From NCBI RefSeq assembly GCF_009765705.1, contig NZ_LMUX01000016.1, positions 1,034,045 through 1,098,044 of the forward strand: a DNA stretch of 64,000 nucleotides, given 5' to 3'. The notes below the pieces were generated by a model. The model did no database searches, was not told the DNA's origin, and saw only the letters and a list, made by a program, of their open reading frames with translations. Source of the DNA: Burkholderia sp. L27(2015) (GTDB taxonomy: Bacteria > Pseudomonadota > Gammaproteobacteria > Burkholderiales > Burkholderiaceae). Position 1 is the stretch's first letter. Every line of letters starts with the position of its first letter. Both the position numbers and the translations under genes were made by a program. This document shows, piece by piece, positions 44,511 through 52,453 of the stretch.

Positions 44511-45155
44511 CGTAAGAGCCCGAGCTTATCAATCTCTGACGTTCCCTCGATCAGACCACTCACTGCGGATTGCCCGCACGACGCTTGGTCATGGTCAGCG
44601 TCAGGCTAACCATATGTCCCGCGCCGCTGCATTGCCATTCAGAACATATCCACCGGTCGTGATCCGCGCACCTTTTTCCGCCACCATTTCATCATCCCCC
44701 CCTCCTGAATTTCGGGTGCTGCGCCGACTGTCTAATTTCGCACCAATGCTCTAACCGTCATCAGGCTGTACGGAACGTACCCCGTCCAATTCGCGCTCAG
44801 CTTCAACCGAATGTCATCGAGAATTTTGAGTTGCTGCGACTCGCGGACACGGAGCAATAAGCAATATTAATCCGGCTAGTTACCACGCCATGGATAGCTT
44901 TGATATAAGACGAATCTTGTTTTTTAACTCAATAAAAAAATACATCGTTTTACTGATTAAGTGGTTCACATACCGTCTAAATCCGTTTAGCCTTGCACTC
45001 CTCGCTTGTGATGCCCCCGCTCCTTCCTTGTGCCGTGGAATCAGATTGCGTTCGCGTCTTTCGATCACGCTAGTAAGGAGGTTGAGCGATAGCGGATTTT
45101 CACACGATAGGGTTATGGGCCAAGCACGTTGCACAAAGGGAATGGGATTTTATAG
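44511..45155. other. Long intergenic region holding the module B leader
   Basis: About 645 bases without a supported gene. From 44881 to 45001 it contains copy B of the shared leader. The remainder is mixed-composition sequence with frames of 60 to 130 codons that show no conserved protein character. The DUF3304 gene at 45156 follows, without a strong ribosome site. Confidence 0.5.
44881..45001 (+). repeat. Shared leader repeat, copy B (upstream of DUF3304 module B)
   Basis: About 121 bases matching 29416-29537 from TACCACGCC to CCTTGCACTCC, with an AT-rich core at 44934-44954. The orientation relative to the following DUF3304 gene is the same as in copy A. The copies are 15.5 kb apart, with different unrelated genes in between. 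Confidence 0.75.
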
Positions 45156-45647
45156 ATGGTGAAAATTGCTAAATGGCATGTCGGAAGTCTTGCCGGTCTG
45201 GCCATCCTGGTGGCCGCGGCCATGCTCTTTGCGAAAGAGATCATCGCACCGTCTGTCTATGGAGTCTGCACTGTGGGCTACAACTATCGCGAGTGGCCGA
45301 TTTACTGGTTTGGGGTTTCGACATCAGAAGGAAAATGCGGAAACAACACGGGTGGCAAGCGTCCAGATGAGACTTATGGCGGCGGCGTTGCCTGCGGCTG
45401 CGTGGTTCGTCCTGGCGGGCGAGCCACTGTGAAATGGACCATGGAACAAACAAGAGCCGAGTTCGATAGCCATGCTCCTATTGAGAAGCACGAAATACAG
45501 GTGACAGTTCCTCAACCGGAATCGCGCAAATCGCGATATTTGCAAGTCCACTTTTTGGCTAATAACGACGTCGTACTCGATTGGCGCGATGAAGTGGATA
45601 ACCGCGTAAAACCCGCTACGGAGAGGGTTGATGAACGGCAACACTAA
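45156..45647 (+). CDS. DUF3304 protein, probable T6SS immunity (module B, copy 1)
   Basis: A 163-residue protein with an N-terminal membrane anchor (LAGLAILVAAAMLFA, no lipobox) that should place the rest in the periplasm. The DUF3304 core has YGVCTVGYNYREWPIYWFGV, GVACGCVVRPGGRATVKWTMEQTRAEFDSHAP and a C-terminal VLDWRDEVDNRV. It is a clear paralogue of the next gene (both have TVKW.MEQTR.EFDSHAPIE and CGC). ATG 45156 is supported by homology with the start of the collapsed third copy. Immunity is inferred from the downstream lipase-like effector; direct evidence is absent. The next gene starts 17 bases before its stop. Confidence 0.78.
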   Translation: MVKIAKWHVGSLAGLAILVAAAMLFAKEIIAPSVYGVCTVGYNYREWPIYWFGVSTSEGKCGNNTGGKRPDETYGGGVACGCVVRPGGRATVKWTMEQTRAEFDSHAPIEKHEIQVTVPQPESRKSRYLQVHFLANNDVVLDWRDEVDNRVKPATERVDERQH

Positions 45648-46128
45648 GGTCCTGCAGTCCCTAGTGAGGAAGATTGGCAAGCGGCAAATGGGTGTGGTCC
45701 TTGCTGCAATCACGCTTGCCGGCGTAGCGCTCTTCTACGGGCTGCGAGCTACGGTAACACCTTCGAGCCACCCCGTTTGCACAGCGGCGGTTAATTATCG
45801 AGAGCGGCCGCTCTATGGCTTCAGTCTAATCGCACCGACGGGAACATGTGGTAACGCGGGTAACGGTGGATTCGCCTGCGGTTGTTCTATTACACCCGGC
45901 GAGCAAGCCACCGTGAAATGGAGTATGGAGCAAACAAGAATCGAATTCGATAGTCACGCTCCAATCGAAGAACACGAAACGCAAGTAACGATCCCTCAAC
46001 CCCAATCGCGCACATCGAGATATGTATTTTTACATTTTTTGGCTGACAGCCGCGTGATCATGGACTGGCGCGACGAGCAAGACAGCCCTATTGACCCGGT
46101 GACTGGAGAAATAAGGAACAACGGATGA
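45631..46128 (+). CDS. DUF3304 protein, probable T6SS immunity (module B, copy 2)
   Basis: A 165-residue paralogue of the previous gene with an N-terminal TM (VVLAAITLAGVALFYGL), the same YREWP-like strand (NYRERPLYGF), CGC, TVKWSMEQTRIEFDSHAPIEEHE and VIMDWRDEQDS. ATG 45631 has GGAGAGG upstream and overlaps the end of copy 1 by 17 bases (the in-track TTG at 45628 is one codon earlier). Its own stop overlaps the ATG of the collapsed third copy (ATGA). Duplicated immunity genes suggest either dose or defence against related effectors from other strains. Confidence 0.78.
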   Translation: MNGNTKVLQSLVRKIGKRQMGVVLAAITLAGVALFYGLRATVTPSSHPVCTAAVNYRERPLYGFSLIAPTGTCGNAGNGGFACGCSITPGEQATVKWSMEQTRIEFDSHAPIEEHETQVTIPQPQSRTSRYVFLHFLADSRVIMDWRDEQDSPIDPVTGEIRNNG

Positions 46129-46306
46129 CGAGGATAGAAGGATGGCATGCTGAAAGTCGTGTCGGTGTCGCGATCGTGCTCTTTGCGAAGGGGACGATTG
46201 TGCCATCTGTCTATGGAGCTTGAACCGGGTCGTGCTTGATTGACTCGACGCACTGGATAGCCGGGCGAATCCCACTATGGATAAGATTAATGAACGACAA
46301 CACTAA
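46125..46306 (+). pseudogene. Third DUF3304 copy, collapsed by internal deletion
   Basis: ATG 46125 overlaps the previous stop. The first 32 codons (GWHAESRVGVAIVLFAKGTIVPSVYGA, then TGA) correspond to the start of the 45156 gene, FAKEIIAPSVYGV. The sequence then jumps to GTCGTGCTTGATTG and the following 75 bases, which match the 3' end of that gene (GTCGTACTCGATTGG onward), including the final CAACACTAA. About 330 bases in the middle are missing, with indels and stops in the tail. The deletion leaves the same 17-base overlap with the next gene (46290-46306) that joins copies 1 and 2 (45631-45647). Confidence 0.8.
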
Positions 46307-48254
46307 TGTTTTTCCGTCGATGCAGGAGATCAGGGCGCACGCGCAAGATATTTGCTATTCCTGTGAAGGCGTGGTCTGGACCAGCTTTTTCTTTGATGGG
46401 TTTGGTTACAGTCTTCCTGAATTCGGCGGCACATCGAGCATAAGCAATATCGGAAAGTTATACCGTGCAGCAGAAAGAGTAACCGAAAAGAAGGATCAAA
46501 TTCCTTTTTACTACCCCGGTCTCGGTACCCGCTTCGATCCAGAACTGGATGTCATCAGTAAGACCGCCGCATATAAAGTGATGCAGGACGCGAAGGCGAG
46601 AGCCATCGATACGCTGAAACCCGACAACCCCATCGATACTGCGCAAAAGAAGGCGGCTGACTACACCCAAATTAAAGCCGTAGATTTACTCAAAGCGCAT
46701 ACCGCCAGCGGTGTAGCGGATGTGCTTGCTGGAGTCGGCAACGAATTCGCCGACGCTGCCAAATCCATTGGTCGCGAAGCCTCGGAGCTGCGTAAGCGGG
46801 GCCTGAAAGAGACGTTGGATCGCTATGCCCAGATGGAGGTTCGCAGGCTAAACAGGATAGTCGACCATTGGCGTTCTTTCGTCTCGGAGATTCGCCATCA
46901 TCCATGGCGTGCTCTTCGTCTGGAAAAAGTCGCGCTCAAATCGGCAATCGAATACACCTTCGGCCGCGCAGTGGAAGCCGTGCCGGCCCGCGATTGGCGC
47001 GCGGTTGCGTCGCTATTCAATACCGGTGTCGATACGCGACTGGAAGCGGCCGAGCACGATTTCACCAGAGCGGTCTATCAAGCGCAGAGACTGTTCACGG
47101 TAAAACATATCAACGTGGCCTTATTCGGCTACGACAACGGCGGGGCGCTCGCGATCGCCTTCGCACAGCGCCTGATCAACGAGATCTGCAGCAAGGGCCG
47201 TTTCGAGGGGCTCGCCGTCAATCTACGGTTCATGGGTCTATTCGATTGTGTCTCGCATCGTTTCTCTGACAATCTCGTGGCGGCTTATGTACCCCTTTCG
47301 GACCGCGTCGTGAACGATCTCCGAATGCCCACGCAGGTGGAGAAAGTCGTGCACCTGTGTGCCGCCCATGAGTATCGTTTCTACAAGCCACTGTCGCTCA
47401 TTGGCGGAAGGGCCGAAATGGGTGCCAAGTACGAGGAGTGGATGTATCCAGGTGCGCAGGCAGACGTCGGTGGCGGCTATGAGGACGGCGAACAGGGTAA
47501 GAGCGACCATTTGGCTCGCGTGGCACTCAATTTCATGCACATGCAGGCGCGTAGGCAAGCGGTTCCACTTCTGTCTATGAACCGTCTGTCTGAAGACAAT
47601 CCCCGGTTACATGAAACATTTGTCGTCGATCCCGCCGTCGAGCAACTCGTTAGAACCTACAGGCGAGAAGCACTGGCATTGGCCGCGCAGGTTGTGCCCT
47701 TCACGATCGAGGAATTGAAACAGCCCATCACGGTAACCCGTACCCAATGCCTGCGCGGTCCCTCGTTGATCAAACCGATGATGCACTTGCCCGAGTCGTT
47801 GAAAGAAGAGTTCAGAGGGCATCAAGCACTTTTTATCCTTTGGTTCCGCGCGATCTATGATACCCACTTGACCAGTCTCGGTGACGGCAATGAGGACGAT
47901 TACGTGTTCAGTCAGTTGCGCAAGGAGATGGACGTGCTCGCGCGATCGGAGATTCGAGCACCGCTGTATGGGGAAGTCCAAGAAATGTATGAACTATGGA
48001 GAAACGCAGAAGGCCATTCGCTGCCGGAGGCATTGCAGCCTTTATTTTCCAGATACGTGCACAACTCATTTCTGGTATCAGGCGAGTATCGGTGGCAAGG
48101 ACAACTAGACCTACTTTGCGCGCCCAATCAGCTTAAATACCGCAACACCCTGGAAATCGCAAAGCAGTCGACGACCGACTGGTTGAAGATGCCGGAGGAA
48201 TATGCCCAGACCCTCAAGGAGCTTGGTTCATCTGGTTACCGGATGCTCTTTTGA
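46290..48254 (+). CDS. DUF2235-type T6SS lipase-like effector (module B)
   Basis: A 654-residue predicted effector without signal peptide. The start has the family block VWTSFFFDGFGYSL then SNIGKLYRAAE and FYYPGLGTRFDPELD. A helical middle (about 110-250) precedes the alpha/beta-hydrolase-like core: INVALFGYDNGGALAIAFAQRL in the nucleophile-elbow position, FMGLFDCVSHRF (acidic residue) and MYPGAQADVGGGYEDG where families of this type carry a His-Asp. The elbow here is G-Y-D-N-G, without Ser, and the usual His before DVGGGY is a Gln-Ala. ATG 46290 is fixed by the 17-base overlap. DUF3304 genes lie upstream. Lipase activity is expected from the family but uncertain from these residues. Confidence 0.75.
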   Translation: MNDNTNVFPSMQEIRAHAQDICYSCEGVVWTSFFFDGFGYSLPEFGGTSSISNIGKLYRAAERVTEKKDQIPFYYPGLGTRFDPELDVISKTAAYKVMQDAKARAIDTLKPDNPIDTAQKKAADYTQIKAVDLLKAHTASGVADVLAGVGNEFADAAKSIGREASELRKRGLKETLDRYAQMEVRRLNRIVDHWRSFVSEIRHHPWRALRLEKVALKSAIEYTFGRAVEAVPARDWRAVASLFNTGVDTRLEAAEHDFTRAVYQAQRLFTVKHINVALFGYDNGGALAIAFAQRLINEICSKGRFEGLAVNLRFMGLFDCVSHRFSDNLVAAYVPLSDRVVNDLRMPTQVEKVVHLCAAHEYRFYKPLSLIGGRAEMGAKYEEWMYPGAQADVGGGYEDGEQGKSDHLARVALNFMHMQARRQAVPLLSMNRLSEDNPRLHETFVVDPAVEQLVRTYRREALALAAQVVPFTIEELKQPITVTRTQCLRGPSLIKPMMHLPESLKEEFRGHQALFILWFRAIYDTHLTSLGDGNEDDYVFSQLRKEMDVLARSEIRAPLYGEVQEMYELWRNAEGHSLPEALQPLFSRYVHNSFLVSGEYRWQGQLDLLCAPNQLKYRNTLEIAKQSTTDWLKMPEEYAQTLKELGSSGYRMLF

Positions 48255-48285
48255 ACGCATCGAACGTGACTCGGCCGAGGGGCTT

Positions 48286-49140
48286 TCACACATTAGCGAG
48301 CCTGTCGATCACGAGATCGAGCAAAGCGCGCAGCCTCGCGAGTTGGCGCAAATCGCGGTGATACCCGAACCACACGTCACGGCTTGGTGGCGCTTCACCT
48401 AGATCGATGCGTTGTATCCCTGCCGTGTTGTCGCCCAGAGGGCACGGCAACACCGCGAGACCTCCACCTTCGGCACACATCCGCGCTTGCGCACCACGAT
48501 TATTGCTGCCAAACACCACATGCGCCTTGGGCAAGATCGCTTTCACCCAACTGACATCCGGCAGCGTTTCGAATGCACTGTTCATCGTGACCAAGCCATA
48601 GCCCTCGCCATCGCCTGCCGTGGGCGGAACAACGTCGATCGGTCCGTATAACGCATACGCCATTTTCATAAGCTTGCGTTGAATGACATCGGCCTCATCG
48701 AACGGCGTTATCCGAAAGACGAGATCCGCTTCGCGCCGCGCCAGATTAAGCCGACGAGAATCAGTAACCAACTCGATCGAAAGACGCGGGTGGCTACGCA
48801 GGAACGTCGCGAAAACCGGAGTTAGGACATGGATACCAAACCAGTCCGACGAAGATACGCGTAGCGTTCCGCTCAGATGCTGCTCCTTACCGAGAAGGGC
48901 GCGCTCGAACGCATTGGCGTCCTCTTCCATCCTTTCTGCGTAGACGAGCACGGCAGTGCCCTCGTCAGTCAGGATCAGGCCATCGGTCGTGCGCTGAAAA
49001 AGCGTTTGACCCACCGCCGATTCAAGCGCTCGCAGTCGACGGCCCATGGTCGGCTGCGTTTGCCCGGTCAGCCTCGCCGCGGCGCCCAGCGTGCCCGTGC
49101 GCGCGATCGCGAGGAACACGCGGATATCGCTCCAGTCCAT
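48286..49140 (-). CDS. LysR-type transcriptional regulator
   Basis: A 284-residue LTTR: DWSDIRVFLAIARTGTLGAAARLTGQTQPTMGRRLRALE is its DNA-binding helix-turn-helix; the effector domain is short. ATG 49140 (cat at 49138-49140). It is divergent from the quinone oxidoreductase, 110 bases apart, so control of that gene is likely. It converges on the module B effector, 31 bases away. Confidence 0.9.
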   Translation of the reverse strand: MDWSDIRVFLAIARTGTLGAAARLTGQTQPTMGRRLRALESAVGQTLFQRTTDGLILTDEGTAVLVYAERMEEDANAFERALLGKEQHLSGTLRVSSSDWFGIHVLTPVFATFLRSHPRLSIELVTDSRRLNLARREADLVFRITPFDEADVIQRKLMKMAYALYGPIDVVPPTAGDGEGYGLVTMNSAFETLPDVSWVKAILPKAHVVFGSNNRGAQARMCAEGGGLAVLPCPLGDNTAGIQRIDLGEAPPSRDVWFGYHRDLRQLARLRALLDLVIDRLANV

Positions 49141-49250
49141 ATCGTTCCATGCATAAATGTTTGGCCGACGTGCAATAACGTCGATTTACGTACTTTCTCG
49201 CATGGGAGATGATCAATCAAGCAAATTCAATCCCCTTCAGGAAATAGATC

Positions 49251-50237
49251 ATGAACATGCAAGCGCTTGTATTGAATCGGTATGACGGCCCGCTGGAAAT
49301 GACCGAGCTTTCGCGACCGACGGCGGGTCAGGGGCAGGTGCTCGTGCGGATCAAGGCGAGCGGACTCAATCCCCTCGATACCAAGATCCGCGCAGGGAGC
49401 GCAGCGCACGCGAAGCATCCTTTGCCGCTGGTGCTGGGAATGGACATGGCAGGCGTGATCGAAACGATCGGAGATGGCGTTAGCGGATTCAAGGTGGGCG
49501 ATGAAGTGTACGGTTTGACGGGCGGAGTGGGCGGCATCCAAGGTTCACTCGCGCAGTTTGCCGCAGTCGATGCACGCTTGATTGCGCATAAGCCTTCGAA
49601 TCTATCGATGCGGGAAGCGGCGGCGCTGCCGCTTAGCTTCATCACCTCGTATCAGGGAATCGTGGACCGGGCCAACGTGCAGCCTGGGCTAACGCTATTG
49701 GTACAAGGTGGTGCAGGAGGCGTCGGACATATCTCGGTCCAGTTGGCAAAAGCACTGGGCGCTGAAGTGTTTGCGACAGCGAGCGCGAGCGATCGAGAGG
49801 TCATCGAGCAATATGGGGCGACGCATATCGACTACCGTGGATTTTCCGTGGAGGAATACGTCAAGCAATATACGCAAGGCTTAGGGTTCGATATTGTCGC
49901 GGACACGGTCGGTGGCGCGACGCTCGATGCATCGTTCGCGGCAGTTAAGCAGTTCGGGCATGTCGTGAGCGCGCTGGGGTGGGGAACCCATGCGCTGGCG
50001 CCGCTTTCGTTTCGTGAAGCGAGCTATTCCGGGGTGTTCACGCTATCTGCGTTACTGAGAGGCAAGCATCGCGAACACTACGGCGATATGTTGCGCATCG
50101 CGACGCGCCTGGTCGAGGAGGGAAAATTGATCCCACGGGTAGATCCGCGCCGGTTCGATCTGACGACCGCCGAGCAAGGATACTTGGCAATCACAGAGGG
50201 AACTCCCAAAGCGAAAATCGTCGTGGACGTCGCGTAA
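49251..50237 (+). CDS. MDR-family NADPH:quinone oxidoreductase-like protein
   Basis: A 328-residue medium-chain reductase without structural zinc cysteines. Blocks: LNPLDTKIRAG, LPLVLGMDMAGVIETIGDGVSGFKVGDEVYG and the Rossmann motif VQGGAGGVGHISVQLAKALGAEVFATAS (NADPH-binding). It belongs with zeta-crystallin/QOR-like enzymes reducing quinones or alkenals. ATG 49251 with AGGAAA upstream. The LysR gene is divergent, so expression probably responds to a small electrophile or quinone. Confidence 0.9.
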   Translation: MNMQALVLNRYDGPLEMTELSRPTAGQGQVLVRIKASGLNPLDTKIRAGSAAHAKHPLPLVLGMDMAGVIETIGDGVSGFKVGDEVYGLTGGVGGIQGSLAQFAAVDARLIAHKPSNLSMREAAALPLSFITSYQGIVDRANVQPGLTLLVQGGAGGVGHISVQLAKALGAEVFATASASDREVIEQYGATHIDYRGFSVEEYVKQYTQGLGFDIVADTVGGATLDASFAAVKQFGHVVSALGWGTHALAPLSFREASYSGVFTLSALLRGKHREHYGDMLRIATRLVEEGKLIPRVDPRRFDLTTAEQGYLAITEGTPKAKIVVDVA

Positions 50238-50307
50238 CGAATAGCAAGGCGGACAGGACGGCGGTATACGACTGCGGTCCTGCAACACGCGTCACGCGTT
50301 CACACTA

Positions 50308-51612
50308 TTAGTCCTCGGCTTCCGTCCATTCGATACGCGCGCCAAGCGAAACCAGATTTTTTACAAATCCGGGATGCGCGCGTCGGATTGGCGCCGCGTT
50401 GAGAATCTTCGAGCTGCCGTCGATGCTGGCGGCGAGCATCAGCAGCGCGATCGCCACGCGAATGATGTAGGGACTTTCCACCTCCGCGGGCACGAGCGGC
50501 TTGCCCCCGAACGTCACGACCCGGTGCGGATCGGAGATAAATGCGTGGGCGCCGAATTTGCCCAGCTCCGACGTCCATCCGAGTGCGCCGTCGTAGACCT
50601 TGTTCCAGAACATCGTATTGCCGTCGGCGCGCACGCCCAGTGCAATGAAAATGGGCAGCAGGTCGGCCGGGAAATAAGGCCATGGCGCAGCTTCGACCTT
50701 TTGCAGAATATTTTTGGTGAACGGTTCGCGCACGCGCAGGCGGTCATCGACGGTAGCCTTGGACCAGCCATCGATATGGCTCACCGTGACGCCGAATTTG
50801 GCGAAGGTCCGATCGATCAAGGGGAAATGTTCCGGCGCTGAATTCTTGACGGCGATGTCGCCACCGGTGATGGCGCCGAGCGCCAGAAAGGTCACCACTT
50901 CGTGGAAATCCTGCACGAACGTAAAATCCACGCCGCGCAGACTGTCGACGCCGGTAATCGATAACCGTGATGTGCCCAGCCCCTCGATGCGTGCACCCAT
51001 CAAGGTCATGAAGCGGCAGAACTCCTGGACATGCGGCTCCGAGGCCGCATTCGTGAGCGTAGAGGTGCCGCTTGCTAGCACTGCGCACATGACGAAGTTT
51101 TCGGTGGTCGTCACCGATGCATAGTCTAGCCAGCATTGAAAGGCGCGCAACGGTTGCGGTGCGCGCACAACCAAGGCGCCCGGCGTACGGGTTACTGTCG
51201 CACCGAAACCTTCGAGCACATCCACATGCGGGTCGATCTCGCGTACGCCAAGCGTGCAGCCTTGCACATCGTTTTCGATGCGGGCCGCGCCGAACCGTGC
51301 GAGCAGGGGAGGGACGAGCATGATGGAGGAACGCATCTCCTCAGGCAGACGGTCTTTCGCTTCGTCGAAGCGGGTGTCGCGATGATGGATCGTGAGCACG
51401 CCTTGCTTGAGCTCGCCCTCGATAGAGCTGCCCAATTCGCGGAACACGGCGAGGATCTTTCGCACATCGGTGATATCCGGTACGCCACGCAAACACACCG
51501 GCTCGTGAGTGAGTAGCGTCGCGCATAGGATAGGGAGAACGGCATTTTTGTTGGCGGAGGGCGTCACGCGGCCCACTAGGGGAATGCCGCCATGAACGAT
51601 CAAATCAGACAT
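50308..51612 (-). CDS. MurA-like UDP-GlcNAc enolpyruvyl transferase paralogue
   Basis: A 434-residue EPT-family enzyme: Lys22-Asn23 in SANKNAVLPIL, PEP-attacking Cys119 in DVQGCTLGVREIDPHVDVL, Arg in EEMRSSIMLV, and an Asp in PADLLPIFIALG equivalent to the base. The C-terminal block reads ESPYIIRVAIALLML rather than the usual DLRAGxAL, keeping the Arg but losing the acidic residue. The usual chromosomal murA is clustered with his or cell-wall genes; this one sits among stress and detoxification genes, so it is a second, diverged copy. Activity is plausible but specificity may differ. ATG 51612. Converges with the oxidoreductase gene at 50237. Confidence 0.8.
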   Translation of the reverse strand: MSDLIVHGGIPLVGRVTPSANKNAVLPILCATLLTHEPVCLRGVPDITDVRKILAVFRELGSSIEGELKQGVLTIHHRDTRFDEAKDRLPEEMRSSIMLVPPLLARFGAARIENDVQGCTLGVREIDPHVDVLEGFGATVTRTPGALVVRAPQPLRAFQCWLDYASVTTTENFVMCAVLASGTSTLTNAASEPHVQEFCRFMTLMGARIEGLGTSRLSITGVDSLRGVDFTFVQDFHEVVTFLALGAITGGDIAVKNSAPEHFPLIDRTFAKFGVTVSHIDGWSKATVDDRLRVREPFTKNILQKVEAAPWPYFPADLLPIFIALGVRADGNTMFWNKVYDGALGWTSELGKFGAHAFISDPHRVVTFGGKPLVPAEVESPYIIRVAIALLMLAASIDGSSKILNAAPIRRAHPGFVKNLVSLGARIEWTEAED

Positions 51613-51632
51613 GTGAAATTTTCTTGATGAAT

Positions 51633-52370
51633 TTAGGTGGGGGTGGCGGGTGTAGCGTCGGGTTTGGCTTCGGGTCTAGCTTCATTAACTGCGGCACGCA
51701 TCGCGTGGCAGTGTCGGACCAGATTGGGTTGCGACGCGACAAACTGCTTGAGCGGCGTGTCGATTTCATAAAAATAGATATTCGCCACGAAGCCATACAC
51801 GCTGGCGTCGATGCTGCTCGGTTTCGGGCCGAAGAGGTAACCGTCATCGGCGATCATGTTCGCCAGCGCCTGCAGGTCGGCGATGCCGCGTGCATAGACA
51901 TCTTCGGGCGCAAAGCGGCCGATGCCCTGATAGTGGTAGCGCTCGAAGTTGTATTTTTGTGCCGCTTCGAGCTCGCTTGCCGCGACCTCGGGGTGCGCTT
52001 TGAGGACCGCGTCCCTGAAGCTTGGCCAGAAGCGCGGATCGCGCCAGCGCGAGTACGACATCACCCAATAGAGGTCATCGAGCGTGCGCCGGATCAGGAG
52101 GTGCAAATCCCTCTGGGCGCTCGTCAAGGCACGGTCGATCGTCAGGTCGTACTTTTGGATCAGATGGGCGATGATGGTGTCGCTGTCGCCTATCGTTTGC
52201 TCGCCGTCCACCAGATACGGAAGCTGCCCACGCGGCGCCGATTTCGTATCGAGAATATGTTGATGATCGAACCGCAGGCCGCATAGCCTCAGGAACGCGA
52301 ATACCTTCAGGCCATACGCGTTATTGTCTTCGAGGCCGTATAGCCCCGGATACGAAAACAGAGTGATCAT
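51633..52370 (-). CDS. Metaxin/Tom37-like glutathione S-transferase
   Basis: A 245-residue protein with an N-terminal thioredoxin-fold GST domain (MITLFSYPGLYGLEDNNAYGLKVFAFL, then GQLPYLVDGEQTIGDSDTI) and an all-helical C-terminal domain. The pattern is closer to metaxin-like GSTs than to the classical beta class, and the active-site Cys/Tyr is not evident. It has a low-complexity tail (EARPEAKPDATPATP). ATG 52370 is chosen because AGGGAAA is upstream and the conserved fold starts there (the frame continues to 52424). Its stop is 21 bases from the MurA start, so the two may be co-transcribed. Confidence 0.8.
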   Translation of the reverse strand: MITLFSYPGLYGLEDNNAYGLKVFAFLRLCGLRFDHQHILDTKSAPRGQLPYLVDGEQTIGDSDTIIAHLIQKYDLTIDRALTSAQRDLHLLIRRTLDDLYWVMSYSRWRDPRFWPSFRDAVLKAHPEVAASELEAAQKYNFERYHYQGIGRFAPEDVYARGIADLQALANMIADDGYLFGPKPSSIDASVYGFVANIYFYEIDTPLKQFVASQPNLVRHCHAMRAAVNEARPEAKPDATPATPT

Positions 52371-52453
52371 GCTGGTTTCCCTGAAATGCGGCTGAGCGCC
52401 GAATGTCGCGAGACGGACCAGCAATCCTACTCCGTGAAGGCAGAGTCATCAAA

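Noticed and set aside
44890..45162. A 90-codon frame through the module B leader
   Set aside because: It crosses the non-coding leader repeat and would be broken in copy A, so it is not conserved as protein.
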